A stretch of DNA of 64,000 bases, from NCBI GenBank assembly GCA_030685235.1, contig MU839221.1:49588-113587 (forward strand), in the 5' to 3' direction. The position numbers were made by a program, and so were the translations under genes. A model generated the notes under the pieces. That model was given only the letters and a program-made list of their open reading frames with translations, searched no databases and had not been told where the DNA came from. Below are positions 44,100 to 57,804 of this stretch, piece after piece (positions within the stretch are counted from its first letter, which is position 1; every line of letters starts with the position of its first letter). This stretch comes from Copromyces sp. CBS 386.78 (taxonomy: Eukaryota > Ascomycota > Sordariomycetes > Sordariales > Sordariaceae).

Positions 44100-46450
44100 G
44101 TACCGTACTTAGGTGCGTTTTATTTACTATAAAGCGAAATTTTAAATCGTTTAGAAACAATTAACTAATTTATTAACTTTATAATACTCTTTTAATTAGA
44201 CGGGTAATAGGTCTAGGTATAGCGGGGTACGAAGCTCTATACCTATTCAGGGGTAAAAATTATAGTTAGCAAAAAAAGGTAAAACGCCAATCGACGACGA
44301 TATTACATTATTACTAGCAAATTTAATAAAAGGAAACTATTTAACCTAATCAATCTATACCCAATTAATATAAAAACGAAGAAACTATTCTATCTTTATA
44401 TTAATACACTCTATTTAAATATTAGTCTAGGGGTGGAAAGCAGAGGTCAATTTACGAATAACAACAAACCATTTATATAGAATATTCTAAAAATATAAAA
44501 TAAATTACGTACCGCAATTAAAGAAGACTATATTTAGTAAGCCGTAAAAGTAATATACCTAATCGATAAAGCGATTAACTAATTCCTTAGCCTCTAGAAT
44601 TACCGTTAAAATATAATAACGCATCTTAATTAATCAATCAACAATAATAGTAATATACTTAAAAATTTAACCAAAATAAATATTTAAAAGTAGCGGAGTA
44701 ACGTAGTCAACAAAAATATCTTTCTATAGTACGAACGAAACTTTAGAAGGTTTAAATAGGCTAGCGGATCCTTATTTCAAAAACTTCGTTTTAGCGTAGG
44801 GGAAATAGCTTTTATAGAAGACTCTAATATCGTAAACTATCCCCTCCTAATAGAAATCGTATTAAAAAAAGTTGTAAATTGCGTTACAACTAGGGTATTC
44901 CGCACTAGGGGAATTATATTAACGGCTAATTAAAACGAATTAAAATTCCTTATTATAAAAATTAATAATAACCCTATTACGCTATTTAATTACTCCGTTA
45001 TTAACTACCTAATATTCCGCGAATGCCTTATAAAATACTTTTTTAATATTAAGGGTCTATTACCTATAAGCAAGGTCCAATAGACAAAAAACAACCTCTT
45101 AAAGGAAAACTAAAGTTTCGTAACTATTTAAAATAATATTATTAATAGATTTATTATTATAGTCGCTTATTAAGCGAAAAGTAAAATTTAAAGGGTCGAA
45201 GCAGCCGTCTTCGAACTATACGAAATCTAAAAGTACCCGCTAGCAGGCTACCAAACGATTATTATTAGTATTAGCGGGGCGGTCGTTAGGTTTACGGCTT
45301 AAAGTATTAGGGCGAAAGTTCTACGATCCTAAAGTATATTTAATTAAAAAGTTAAACTATAATAAAAATTAGGACTACCTTATATAACGCTAAATAAACT
45401 ACTTATTAATTATAAAGGTCTAGAGGTTCTTATAGTCGGTTAGGATATTAAAAGGTTATTAAGTACCCTCGAATTCTAGCCTCTACTTTTCGAATACTTT
45501 AATAATAGCAAGCAACTCTTTATTATATATATTGTAATTATATTCTTAAAACGAATATTTTAACGAAAAATAGGCAACGGAGTAGAAGACGCTATCATCC
45601 CCGTACTAGGATAGGGTGCTTCCCGCAGCCTAATTGGAAGCGTTTATCTCAACTACCGTTTTCTTAAACTAATCGTAAATCTTTAATACAGGCCCGCTAA
45701 TAAAAACTCGTTTTAAAACCTCGAAAGCGGAATTATATATAGCGGACTATAACTATACAACATCCTTCTTCGTAAAATCGTATAACAATCCCGCCATTAT
45801 CGAAAAATCTTTAATAAAACGGCGGTAGAAGTTTACGAAACTTAAGAAAAACTATAGGGATTTCTTAAATTAAAGAACCGCCCAATCAATAACGGCCTTA
45901 ACCTTTTCTAAATCTATCTCAATACCTCCTAATATAATAATAAGGCCCAAATACTTTATTCGTATTATATAAAACTCGCACTTATTAATATTAACGCTAA
46001 GGCCTACCTTAGCTAGCCGGTCGAAAACATCGTTAATATACTATTCGTAATCTTTAACGTTATCCGAATAAATTAGAACATTATTAAAATAAACGGTCGC
46101 ATAAACGTCGAAAACGTTATAAAGGATATCGTTAATATAGTTCTAAAATACCTTAAGGGCGCCTTATAAGCTAAAAAGTACTACTAATAATTCGAATAAA
46201 TTAAAATGCATTATAAAAGCCGTAAACTATTCGTATCCCTCCTTAACGCAAATACGGTTAAAAGCGGCGATTACATCGAATTTAATAAAAATTTTAATAC
46301 AATAGATTACATCGAAGGTTTCTTTAATTAGCGGTAATAAATATTATAATTTAAAAGTAACGTTATTAATCCCGCAATAATCTACGTAAACGCAGATTCC
46401 TCTACTTAATTTCTTTATTAAAAAGATTAGTACAAATACTTTTAATTATA
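44100..46450 (-). pseudogene. Decayed pol of the inner element: reverse transcriptase, RNase H, integrase
   Basis: Read on the minus strand, 46,430-46,000 shows the Ty3/gypsy reverse transcriptase order. YPLPLI-type residues appear as LLPLIKETFD; then CVKEGYE, FSL near the NAP box, and VYFNNVLIYSDN at the catalytic site, where the two Asp have become Asn (46,060-46,100). The thumb follows as KKSL-FFLSFVNFYRRFIKDFS. Integrase relics are at about 44,900-44,780 (zinc-binding end, YKSYFPYAKTK) and about 44,480-44,250 (FHP, IERINIKIE, FLRFYINWV, FASNNVISSSIGVLPFFANY). Several in-frame TAG/TAA stops make it non-functional. Decay of Asp codons to Asn and of Trp and Gln codons to stops is as expected from RIP. 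Confidence 0.88.
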
Positions 46451-49400
46451 ATAACCGGATAAACTTTTTTTATAGTATATTATCAATCTATTTTTTAATT
46501 ACATTAAATTCGTTAGGGTTAAAAAGGCGTCCGCGAACGGCTAGGGGTATAACTTCCAGGCGGAATTTAATTTTAAAATTATAAAAGCGGTAAAAAGGAA
46601 GGGTTTTAATTCCTTTTTAACAAAAAGTACTCGTATAATACTAGTACTATCGAAATAATTTAACTTAAATTTATACGTCCATTTTAAATAATTTATCGGC
46701 TTTTTCGTAAAATTTCGTAATATCCTCTAAAGTAACCTTATATAAAGTAATACCGTTAGTAGCGAAATATTAATTAATAGCCTCTTCGTACTTAGGAAAA
46801 TCGTTATTTATACTATTAATTTTAATAGAGTTAGAAACTTTAACGGCCTTTAAAGTAATTATATTACCCTTATTTATTAGACTATCGATCTAGCGGTAGA
46901 AATTACTACCGAAGAATTTCTTATACCTCTATCCTCTACTTATTAAAACCTCTTTAATTATTTTTAAAGTAAATTTATTATTAAAAACGGACGAATCTAA
47001 AATACTATACTCTTCTACTAACTTATTTTCCTCTAATATACATTTAATATCCTCGTTTATATTAGCCCTTATAGTACAAATAACCTAAAGGTTATATTTT
47101 TCTACTAATTAGTTAAAGGCGGTAGCAGATAACTCCTTAATATCGTTAAGGTTAATAGGACTTATTAGGATATAGAAGCAACGGACTTAAATTCAATAAT
47201 TTGTAATAACGGTACGGAATCTTCTAGCCACCCGGCAAGGCACTAGGACCATCCGTAGTGGAAGAAGGGGGATCACGCCGAAGGGAACGGCGTTAAATAT
47301 AATAGCTTAACCGAAGCCCGCTAATATCTTATTAATCGCGGAAGTCTTTAAGCAATAAACAATCCGGTCTTAAAAACAATTAAACCGCTAGCGGGCCGCT
47401 CGTCTTACAATCGTAAAGATAGAAATGCGATAAAGGGTATCCACTCGTAGTTTAATATCGGGTTCGCCCTCGTCTAGGATTTCCTCGCAAGTAGCCTTTT
47501 TAAACATTAAATTCGTTATATAGGTAATTAAACCGGCTATAGGGGCTTCCCGCTTAGTATTAAAAATTCCTTTAAGGAAATAGCCGCGCTTTTTATAGGC
47601 TACAGTAAATTAAAACGAATTGTAAGGCTATAAAATATTCGGCGAATAATAAACTAACTATAAGTAACTTAGAATAATTAAATTATTTTCAGCTAGGTTA
47701 TAGATAAGAAGGTCGATAATTTTATAATAATAATCTATCCCTATTATAAATCTTATAAAATAGGTAATATTACCTTTAGCAGGGCTTCCGTCGGCTAAAT
47801 ACAAAATCTTAAATATTATAAACTTAAAAAAGGGGAGACGGTAACAATAAATAAAACGTCTATTAATAAAATTTAGGGTAATATAGCCGCTATCAATTAG
47901 ACCTGAGTAATATATTTTACACGATCCGTTAAATAATTAGATAGAGAGGTTTAATAAATTAAGGTATTTATAATAATTATTTACAAAAGATCTATAAATC
48001 TCAATTATATTTAATTATATAGTAATACTACCCTCCTTTTTCTATCTGATAAATAGTTACTTCCAATCGTAATTTAATTTAAAGGCTACACATTTCCCTA
48101 CTAATTAATATAACCAATCTCGTTACCCTAAACGGGGCCGACGAAGCCGGGGACGTACGCAGGAATCGGGGCCTATTAATACTACGGTACCGTAGCGTTA
48201 TTATTGGCCGCTTAAACATTTATAGCGTTAACTTAATACTATTAGCCGTAGCCCTACTAATTATAACCCTATTGGCCATAATTATACTAACCTTACTAAA
48301 GAGCGGAATTATTATTATTACCGCCCTTACTACCGCTTCTACCACCGCCTTTACCGCTACAACCGCCGCGACTACTACGGGTAGAAATAGGGGGATCCTT
48401 ATTAAAATTAATATAACTATAGTAAACGGCCGAAAAATAATTTTTACAACCATAACGGATATATACGCTAATCTTTATACAATATTCGAAAATCTCTTGC
48501 GAAATTATACCGCGTATAATAATATTAATAGCGGATATAGAATTAAGGTCTATTGCATTACCGCCCTAACTAACAGGCTACTCCGCAGACGAAATAGTAT
48601 TATAGTTATTTAAAGAAAACAATTTATAAAAAAGGTTGGCGAACTTTTTACAGTAGATATTATCTTTATAATTCTAAGCTAGTAAACAGGTTATTTGGAG
48701 CTATTTATTATAATCGTTATTAGTAGGAAACGGGTATTAGTAAGTAATAATATTACGGACGGCCTTAGTAATTTTATTACGAAAGAAGTATACTTTTATA
48801 GCATTATTTATATTATACTAATTAATAAAGATAATAAAACGGTTTTCGAAAACGGCTTAGCGCATATTTTTAATCATTTTCAAATTATTTAATTCGCGAC
48901 GAATAATAACGGTAAAGTTAGAATTATTATACTTAGTATTAAACTCTTTAAAAAGGTCTATAACAATCTTTTATTTCTATTTAGTATTATTAATTGAATA
49001 TTCGAAAATATTGGCTAGCGCCAATTTAATAGCCGTAAAAGGAGGGCCCTCAAAGTATTTAACAATATACGAAAAACGTTTAAACTTAAAGGCGAAGTAA
49101 ATCGGCTCGTTAATCTAGTATAATTTAACTTTTATACGTTAAGAACGATATTTCTCCGCTTTCTCTAATAAAATAGTTCCCTTACTATCGAACGGAATAA
49201 TATACATACGTAATTACACCAACCTATAGCCGCTACTATTAACGTTTATAATCGCTATAATAAGTACTTTAATTTCTTAAACTTATTTAAATTAAGCGCA
49301 GACTTTATTAATAACCTCAATATACTTATCCTTCTATTTTTAGAAGAATTTAAAAGTATTAGTTTTAAAATTATTAAAAGATTGCTTAAATTCGTTAATC

Positions 49401-50012
49401 CTTTATTAAAACTTAGTATTTCGAATATTTAAACAATCGATTTCTTAATAGGACTCGGTAAAATCTTCTTCGGCTCTTTAAACGCGCGAATAGGCTTTAA
49501 TTACATTATTATAAATAAAACGGTTATAGGCGAAGGCGACGTTACAGAATATTAGGACCGATATTAGCGTAAGGGCGTAATCTACAGTATAATATAATAG
49601 AGCGCAAGTAGTAGGATCGTTATCGAAATTTATAAGTACCTTAGCAAAGGTATTATAAATCACTTAATTCGCGGGGTCAATATCGGAGGCTTAAAGAGCT
49701 CCAATAGCGGTTACTACAATAAAGTTATCAATAATAACCTATAGCTAGTCCGTTATTAATTATTAAATTAATACGGATATAGTAGTTTCTTTAAATATAC
49801 TGTCTTAATTAATAGGTAGGGAAAAAGAAATAAGGTTAATACCTATATTACCTGGCTCGAATCGTGCTATTTGCGACCGAATCTTTATTTGCCCCGTTCG
49901 TAAGGGGTCAAATCTTTAATCGCGGATACAATTTAAATAATTTTTTTATATTAAACGTAATTTAAATTTATCTCCCTTAAGCGCGCGTAGTACGATAGTA
50001 AATATAACAAAC
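46450..50012 (-). pseudogene. Presumed gag/protease region of the inner element
   Basis: This lies between the RT relic and the 5' LTR, where gag and protease belong in a minus-oriented Ty3/gypsy element. The sequence is too decayed for me to recognise capsid, zinc-knuckle or aspartic-protease motifs. Short open frames (e.g. 48,272-48,613, plus) are low-complexity and read against the element's strand. Confidence 0.5.
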
Positions 50013-50234
50013 TATTACAGGGTGAAGCACTATTAGGGGTAGGGTAGGATATACGTTATTGTACGAAGGAGAGGAAAGGAAGGATATGCGTAGAGGACTG
50101 GCTATATGGGCGAGAGCCCTGGAAGCCAGGCCGTACGCGCACATAACCCTGCACGTGACCGTGCCATGACAATGGTCATGGCACATCTAAGAGGCAGTGC
50201 AGAGTGGGCATATCACAGGCCTAATCCTGTGATA
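50013..50234 (-). repeat. Right (5') LTR of the inner element, 222 bp
   Basis: The better preserved copy. Contains an exact 10-bp stem, 4-nt loop hairpin (GTGCCATGAC / GTCATGGCAC, 50,161-50,184); in the left LTR one base pair of it is lost. Followed directly by the target duplication CCCAG. Confidence 0.92.
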
Positions 50235-52399
50235 CCCAGTAATCTCCCCCTAGGTATTATAACTTCAATCTTTAATTTCCTAAGATTACGCTTTATTTTA
50301 TCTTTAAAAGTAGTATTCCGTATCCTCTTCTTCTCCTTCTCCTTTTCCTTCTTCTCGACTTCTTAAAGTATAGATTCCTCCCGTAATATTCGCCCTAATA
50401 TCTCTTCTATAATTAATTTATTATTCTCTAAATTAAACTCCTTTATATTTTCTATAGGGCTAATCTACTCCTTTCTAAGTCCTAAGCTCGGTTTTACAAT
50501 ATCCAATATTATTCTATCCTTAAATATGAATTTTTTAATCCTCCTAACGTTTATAAGCTTATTAAGCAGTATTTTATTAAGAATACTAATATAATATATA
50601 TTTCCCGAGGCGGAGATCCGGTATATATAATAAAGTCCTTACTAACGATAAAATAATTTCCGTATAGAATTTATATCAATCCTACGAATATTATTATACT
50701 TTAAAACCAAATTATTAACTTCGATTTAAGCGTTTTTAAATTATATCTTTCGGTAGTCCTATTTATTATAGTAATTAATTATTACTTCCCTTACTATAAC
50801 AACTTTTTCTACTACCTAAATAAATTTATATTTAATATCCTTATATATTTTAGCAATTATATAAATTAATTCCTCCTTAATTATTTACCTATTATTATTT
50901 TTCTAATTAGTAACTTACTATAATAGTAAATTAAATTTAATAGGGGAAATAAAATTATAATTATATATAAGCTAGAAAAGTATATATCCGTAGCTTCCTC
51001 TAATAGTTATACGGTTGGCGAAAAGGATATAAAGGAAATATTTTTTCTAATCGGTACTTTTACTATCGGTTATCTTTATTAGTAAGGAGGCGATTATTAC
51101 GTACCCTTATTTATTTATACTATTAACTCTAGAATTATAAAGTATAATATATTCTTTAAGGATTTTAAATTAAAGTAAATACTTTATTATAACTTTTTAG
51201 AATTCTAGACCGCTATTTATTAAAATTATAAGAAGGTATCCCCACTTTAATAATAATTATTTAAAGAATATTTTTACCTTTATAAATATAGTATTAAAAA
51301 GAAGGGTCGCTTCAATATAGCTTATAAAGTCGTTTCGGGCTTCTAAAAAGGGAATTCTCTTATCGTTTAGTTTTAGAAGGTACTAAATATCTAGCGTCTA
51401 TTTCCTAAAAGGATAAGAATTAGAATAAGACTAGCGGTAGCTATCCTTAAAACGTTTCGGGCTAAATATTTAATACTAAGGGTAAGAACGGATTATTTAC
51501 TTAATTTAAATATATATACCATTCTAATAATAATATTCAATAATATATTAATATATTCCTTTATAATTTTAATAGCCTACTTCGTTGTAATAACGGGTTA
51601 TAATCCACTAACGCTCTTTTAAATTATTAATAAATTGTAGGGGAACTTATATTAAAATAGTTAACCATAATTAAAGAATATTATTTTAAATTATAAATTT
51701 AAAGGCGTTATTACGAAATTAACGTTTTATAATTATACCTTTTAAACGTATAAATATTTTAAAGGTTATTAGGTACCTAGCGATTTCCTCCGACTATTCT
51801 AACTAATTTCCCTTTAAAATTAGTTTTTTAAGTTTATCGGTTTAGTTAAAGTAGATTTATACGTTAATAAAATTGTTAATATCTTCTTTATACTCCTTTT
51901 CGTATAAATTAGAAGGCCCTAGTAGCTTGCGAAATAAACTGTTAGCTACTATATTCTTAAAATTAGGGATATATTTAACTTTAAAGTTAAAGAATTTAAT
52001 TTAAGCGATCTATTATATTAATAGTACTCTAAGGATATTACTAATAATACTATTCAATTAATAAATTAAAATTATAGTATTAATTTTAATAATAAAATAA
52101 ATGCTAAATAATTGCCTTTTTAATTGTTTTAGAGCGTAAAGAAAACCCCAAAACTCCTTCTTTATAATATTATAGCGTTTTTCAATATCGGACTAAATCC
52201 TACTCTCAAAATAATATAAATATCTTTTTCCATCGGGGCCGATTTATTTTAGGATTACTCTTTAATTTTCTAACAGTATATCTACTATAAAGTAAATTAT
52301 CTTATAATATTTATTATTATAAATTAATATAGCAAGGATCAATATTATAATAATTAAATATTAAAAATACTTTATTATAAACTATTCGTTTTCAATCTA

Positions 52400-53000
52400 C
52401 TACTATTCAATACCCTTCTTTATTAATATATAAAAGGGGATTATAATAATACCGAAACTTCTAATCCAAATCCTATAATACCCTACGATACCTAAGAAGG
52501 AATAGACCTCTTTTACGCCCTTCCCTTTCTTATCGGGATCCTCTTTATAATAAATTTATTCATTAATTTTAATAACTTTATCCTTATTTAGTACTTTCCC
52601 TTCGAGTATATATAAATACCTAATTAGTACTATTTCCTTTTAATACTATTATAATTTAATAATTACAATCGTTCCTCTAACTAATTTAATATTAAAAAAT
52701 ACTTTATCAATATTTATAAAATATTCTAATACGTATTTCCTAACTCCCTTAGTACCAATTCGCTCCTTATTATAATTTAACTAAAATCCTTTAATATAAA
52801 TATTATTAAAATATAATTAATAGATATTAAGGATTAAATTATAGAATATCCGAATTATAATTCTTATAAACTATATAATAAAATTAGTACCTCTTTACAA
52901 TAGAATAGTTATTCGAAATAGGCTAAGAGGGGTTATAAAAATAGTAATATTATAATTAGTTTCGTCGAGGGGGATCTAATCGTACTTAGAAAAAAAATCT
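52400..53000 (-). pseudogene. Decayed reverse transcriptase of the outer element, second gypsy lineage
   Basis: On the minus strand, YFNNIYIKGF (complement of about 52,790-52,820) occupies the catalytic YxDD position, both Asp now Asn. It is followed by KGVRKYVLEYFINIDKVFFN, YILEGKV, and the thumb VKEVYSFLGIVGYYRIWI...PFYILIKK (about 52,560-52,440). The DDxxxKGP and GVRxFVxEHxxDVxRVL pattern marks a Ty3/gypsy lineage I know from other fungi, different from the inner element's RT. Numerous stops make it dead. Integrase and RNase H are expected towards 50,300 but were not resolved. Confidence 0.75.
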
Positions 53001-55789
53001 AGTAAGGATATTATTTTATAACCTTTAAAGGCTTTACTAAATTCCTTATAACCTGGTAGTAAGTTAGTATCTTTTAATATTACCTTATTAATTTTCTAGG
53101 CATTATTAACTAAATGTAAACCCCTATCCTTTTTTATAATTAAAAACTAATTATTATAATATATTATATAATTTTCCTCCAAAATCCCTTTCTTAATCCT
53201 ATCCTTTAATAAATCGTATACCTTAATATAGAAAGCCTTTAATATCGGAATAGATTTTAATTACTAAGCGGAATAGGGAATAATATAAATTTACTAAAGG
53301 TGAATAATATCGGAATATAATTTACTATACTCTATAAAATCCCAAACCAAAGTTTACTCCCTATTATAAAGGATATAAGTAAAAAGCTTAATTTCTCCTT
53401 CGTTAAAAATATCTTAAACTTTTTTAAATATAGCCTAAAATCGTTCTTCTATTAGCTTCGACCTATAGATTAATTCCGTAAACCTTAAAATAATATATTA
53501 ATCCTACTCCGAACCGAAATTTTTAAATAAATTAGTAATCCGTTCCTTCGCTACCTCTAACCTCTTTATTTTCTAGTTTAGGTCCCTATTTAACTTTAAA
53601 CTATTAGAAATTACATTATCGATTAAATTAACCTTTTAATTTGCCCGTTTATATATTATATAAATTTATATTATTACTTCTAGTCTTCCTTTAAAAAACC
53701 CCTCCCTATAAATACTAACCTCCTTTAATAATTTTACTAAAGTTTTCCTTATATACTAATAAACCTGCTTAGAAATTTATACCTCCTCTTTATTATCTCC
53801 TACAATCCTTCCCTAAATTTCCTATAATTCTTTATATCTATCCTTTTCTATTTATAAAAAATCTAATAATTAATCGGCTATTATATTTAATAATAGTACA
53901 ATCCGTTTATCATCCTCCTTAAATTCTATTTATTTAAGTAATTTAATTACTTTTCTTCTTTATATCTTCGAATCCTCCCTTTCTCTATAAATATTCGAAA
54001 ATATAATTATAATAGGGGAATTAAACCCGTTATCGGTCTTCCCTTAAAATTTCTATATTAGCAATTAGCGTAGCGTAAATTACTACCCCTTCAAAAGTTA
54101 TAACCGTATAATTCTTTCCTCCCTTATTATAAATTATATAAATATTAATATCTTAAAAAAATAATAACCTTAAGATAATATTATAATTGGGCAAAGCTTA
54201 CTCAATAATAAAGAAATAAACTTCTCTTCCTTTATCGAATAAGTAAACCTTTTTATACATTTTATTAAAGAATCCCCTCTTATTTTTATTACTATTAATA
54301 TTAATAATTTAAATAGAAATATTTTAAAAATTTAAATTATTAGCTAATATTTTATTAATAGTATTATATTTAACCCCCGTATTTAAAAGAGCTACGACCT
54401 TCTTACCTCCCTTATATTTAATAAAAATATAAAGCGTAGGCAAAGGAACAAAGTAAATTATATTTCCTTTAAATAAAGAGGATTTATTAATAAACTTCAT
54501 ATAATTAATTACTAGTACTAAAATATTATAAAATAAAATAATTCGGGTAGGAGTAGATCCGCTCCTCTTCTAATTGCCAAAATTCTATTATTCGAATATA
54601 GAAAAGATATCTTCGCTAAAATCAGACCGACCGAACAATAAATCTCCTCTTTATTTAGTAACTTCTATAAAATTAATTAATAGTATTTTTATAAGATCCT
54701 ACCTATTAACGGACATACTATTAATTTGAACTCCTATTAGTATAATAAGAATAAATTTATTAATTTTAAAACTATTATCGGAGGTAATATTACTATAATA
54801 TTTAAATTATATTCTAAAAATCCTATCCTTATTATAAAGGACGCCTAAAAATTATTCGACTTAATTATAAATAATTTTAACGTTAATAAAATTATCGCAA
54901 ACAATATCTTCGACGGTAATAATAACTTTAATATTTATAAACTTAACCGCTATAAGGTTCTACTCCTTTATTTCAAAAATAATATCCTTAATCTTAGCCT
55001 CCTTAATAGGGAATTAATTAATATTATTTTCCTTTATTATAAAAAAAACTTTTTTTAATATTATTTTTATTACCGGTACTATCAGTATTAATATAAGGGT
55101 AGGAGTAAATTCGCGCGCGCGGACTTTATTTTCGAAAGTTATACTAGGCTATTTAAACATAATATTAATATCCCCTAGTATAAAGGGATGAAAGAAAGGA
55201 AGTATAATTATAAATCTTTAAATAATATTTTCCGTCCGAAGCCTCTTTAACTTACTAACGGCTATAATAATAATTTTCTAAGGGGTACAAATTTATTCCT
55301 TATTATTAATAATTTCTTTAACCCGAATAAAAATAATTAACTAAATTTAAATAATATAAATACCGATTACCTAATTGCTAATTAAAAACGAAAGTTTATA
55401 TAATTTATTAAATACCCCCGTTATATTATAATTAATAACGGTTCTAGATCTCTTCTAAACTTAAATTTAATTTTAATATACTTTAATACCCTTAAAATTT
55501 AAAAAACTTCGAAAAACGGGACAAATAGCAAATTCTTAATATTTCTCTACTATTAATAATTAAATTCCTACCTCTTAAAATCCTTATAATTAATATATTT
55601 GGGATTTAAAGCTATAAAGGAGCGGATTAATTTATTAAAGGTATTAATATTATAAATATAATTAAAGAGGTTTTTATTAATAAAATTATTATAATCCAAT
55701 GTAACTCCCTTATAAATAATAGGAAATATAAACCTCTCCTTATTATATAAATTCTAAATTAAAATATTATAGCGGGTATTAATATCCTT

Positions 55790-57300
55790 CTCGGGATAAG
55801 TAATAAAATAATACCCCGTCTCTCCGTAATAATAGCACCGCTACGGACCCGTTCCTCCCTATTCTCTACAGCCTCTACTTCTACTTTTAATAAATATATT
55901 TTAATTAATTTAAATAGTATTAATATATGTATTTAAAATCTAGGTCGGCCAATAGGTAATAGACTAAGGGAGAATATTAAGGATAATAGCTTACTAAAAT
56001 TAGTAATTAATAATAATATTCTAAATAATTATAAATTATTCTATTAACCGGGCCAATTTTTCTATAGCATCTTCGGTAATACTAAATCCGCTCCTAGCTA
56101 TAATTTCAACCTTAGTCCTAATCTTCTTAATAAAGACTTTTATAGAAGTTTCTTCCTTAAATAATAAAGAAAAAGAATTTATATTAATAACTTATTTACT
56201 CTTACGCTTATTCTTCCTAATAGAAATCTCTTCCTTACTATTATTAATATTATCGGACTCACTAATATCCAAATCGTTAAATTATTCAACTACAAACTTA
56301 GTTAACTCCTAGGAGAATTTAATCTACTCTATAGTATAAATATCGTCTTTATACTTCTTTAAAAAGAAAATAATTATATATTTAATATTAATATATAATT
56401 TCTAATAAAAACTTTTAATAATATTATAATTAGCGCTATACTAATTTATAATAGATTAGCGAGCTAATAAAGCCGAATAAGTAAAAATAGTATTAATAAT
56501 TTTACTTTTCTTATAAAGGACGCGTTTAGTATAAAACTTCTTTAATATAAAAGAAATATTATTAATTTACTTAAGGTCTTTAATTTTATAAATTATTTTA
56601 AACCGCTAAATAAATTCGTCCTAAGTATAAATTCCCTTCGCTTTAAAATCGTAGAGAATACCTTTACTAATATTTTTAAAGTCCTTCTTATATTATTAGA
56701 ATTAAATAGTAATTTTAAATTCGTTATCGCCAAATTTATAAATTCTAACCTTCTCTTCGAATAATTTAAAATATTTAAAGACCTTCTTACTATCAAACTT
56801 TTTTTAAGGATAATATTATAAATAAAAGTAGCGTTATTAGCGAAGAGGGCGGTAATAGCGTTAAAAGTTATTTTAATAGCGGTAGAAGAAGTAATAATAG
56901 GGGGAGAAATAGTAAAAAAGGTTCCTTTAAAGGAAGTAGTAAAATTAAATATATTAGGTAATATAAATTCGTAGGTTGTAAAAGGGTAAAAATATTATAT
57001 AATATTATATTAATATTCGAAATAATTAATAATATCGGCGTTATTATTTAGTAAAATATAAATCTACCCCTCTTTATCCGTATTTTTTTCGCAAAAGTAT
57101 TTTAATATTACTAATAAATTAAATCGCTCTTCGGAATTTCGTAATAATTTTATTTCGAAATTTTCTAAAAAGTAGGTCCCTTTAATCACTTTTCTACCAA
57201 TTACCTTTACTTCTTTTAATAATATTCCGAAATTCCTAGAAATATTAAGAAAAGTTCGGATTACCAAAATAAGGAGCCCTATAATAACTTTAACTAATTA
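55790..57300 (-). pseudogene. Decayed gag with zinc-knuckle relic of the outer element
   Basis: On the minus strand the complement of about 55,810-55,850 reads RCYYYGETGYYF, a CCHC knuckle (C-x2-C-x4-H) in which the second Cys and the His have become Tyr, both one-transition changes. Upstream, 56,796-56,593 keeps an open frame (RRLEFINLAITNLKLLFNSN ...) compatible with a capsid-like helical region. The position between the 5' LTR and RT is as expected for gag. Further frames to 57,300 are short. Confidence 0.65.
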
Positions 57301-57804
57301 AAGAATAAATTCCTTATATAATTTACAAATATCCAATTACTGAACGTTAATTAATTAAAAACAAATTTCTACCGCCTTATTAACCTTCGGCTTTTATTAT
57401 TTAAATTCGTTTTCTAAAATTCTATCCTTATTCTTTCTAGTCCGATTTCGTTTAATTCTATTATTAAAATCGGTTCTTTCTTTCTTTATTTCGGTTTTAA
57501 TATTTTCTTTCTAGGTCGTTGAACTAAGGTTTCTACTAACCGCCGCCAATAAATCGTAATATTATCAGGGAAATAGAGATTCGTATATATTCGAAATTAA
57601 GGTTTCCTATAAGTTAAGTAAAAGATTTCATTACCGATAGAATTAATTAATTCCTCGCTATTTGAATTTCGGCTTTTAAATTAATATCCTGAGGGCTTTA
57701 AAAATAATTTTAACGTTTATAAGAAGCCCCGGCCGAAGGTTCCCTAAGTCCGTATTAACTAATTTAATTAAAAATTTAAAATTTATTTTATTTTTATTAC
57801 TATT

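Larger units (their letters stand above)
42960..50234 (-). mobile_element. Inner Ty3/gypsy LTR retrotransposon, RIP-mutated, nested in the outer element
   Basis: A 7,275-bp element with 222-bp LTRs (42,960-43,181 and 50,013-50,234). LTR ends form short inverted repeats (TATCAC-GG / CCTGTGATA). The 5-bp target duplication is CCCAA at 42,955-42,959 and CCCAG at 50,235-50,239, identical after one G-to-A change. A polypurine tract on the minus strand (complement of 43,182-43,195) abuts the left LTR, making it the 3' LTR. Minus-strand RT, RNase H-side and integrase relics lie in the Ty3/gypsy order. No chromodomain could be recognised. Confidence 0.9.
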
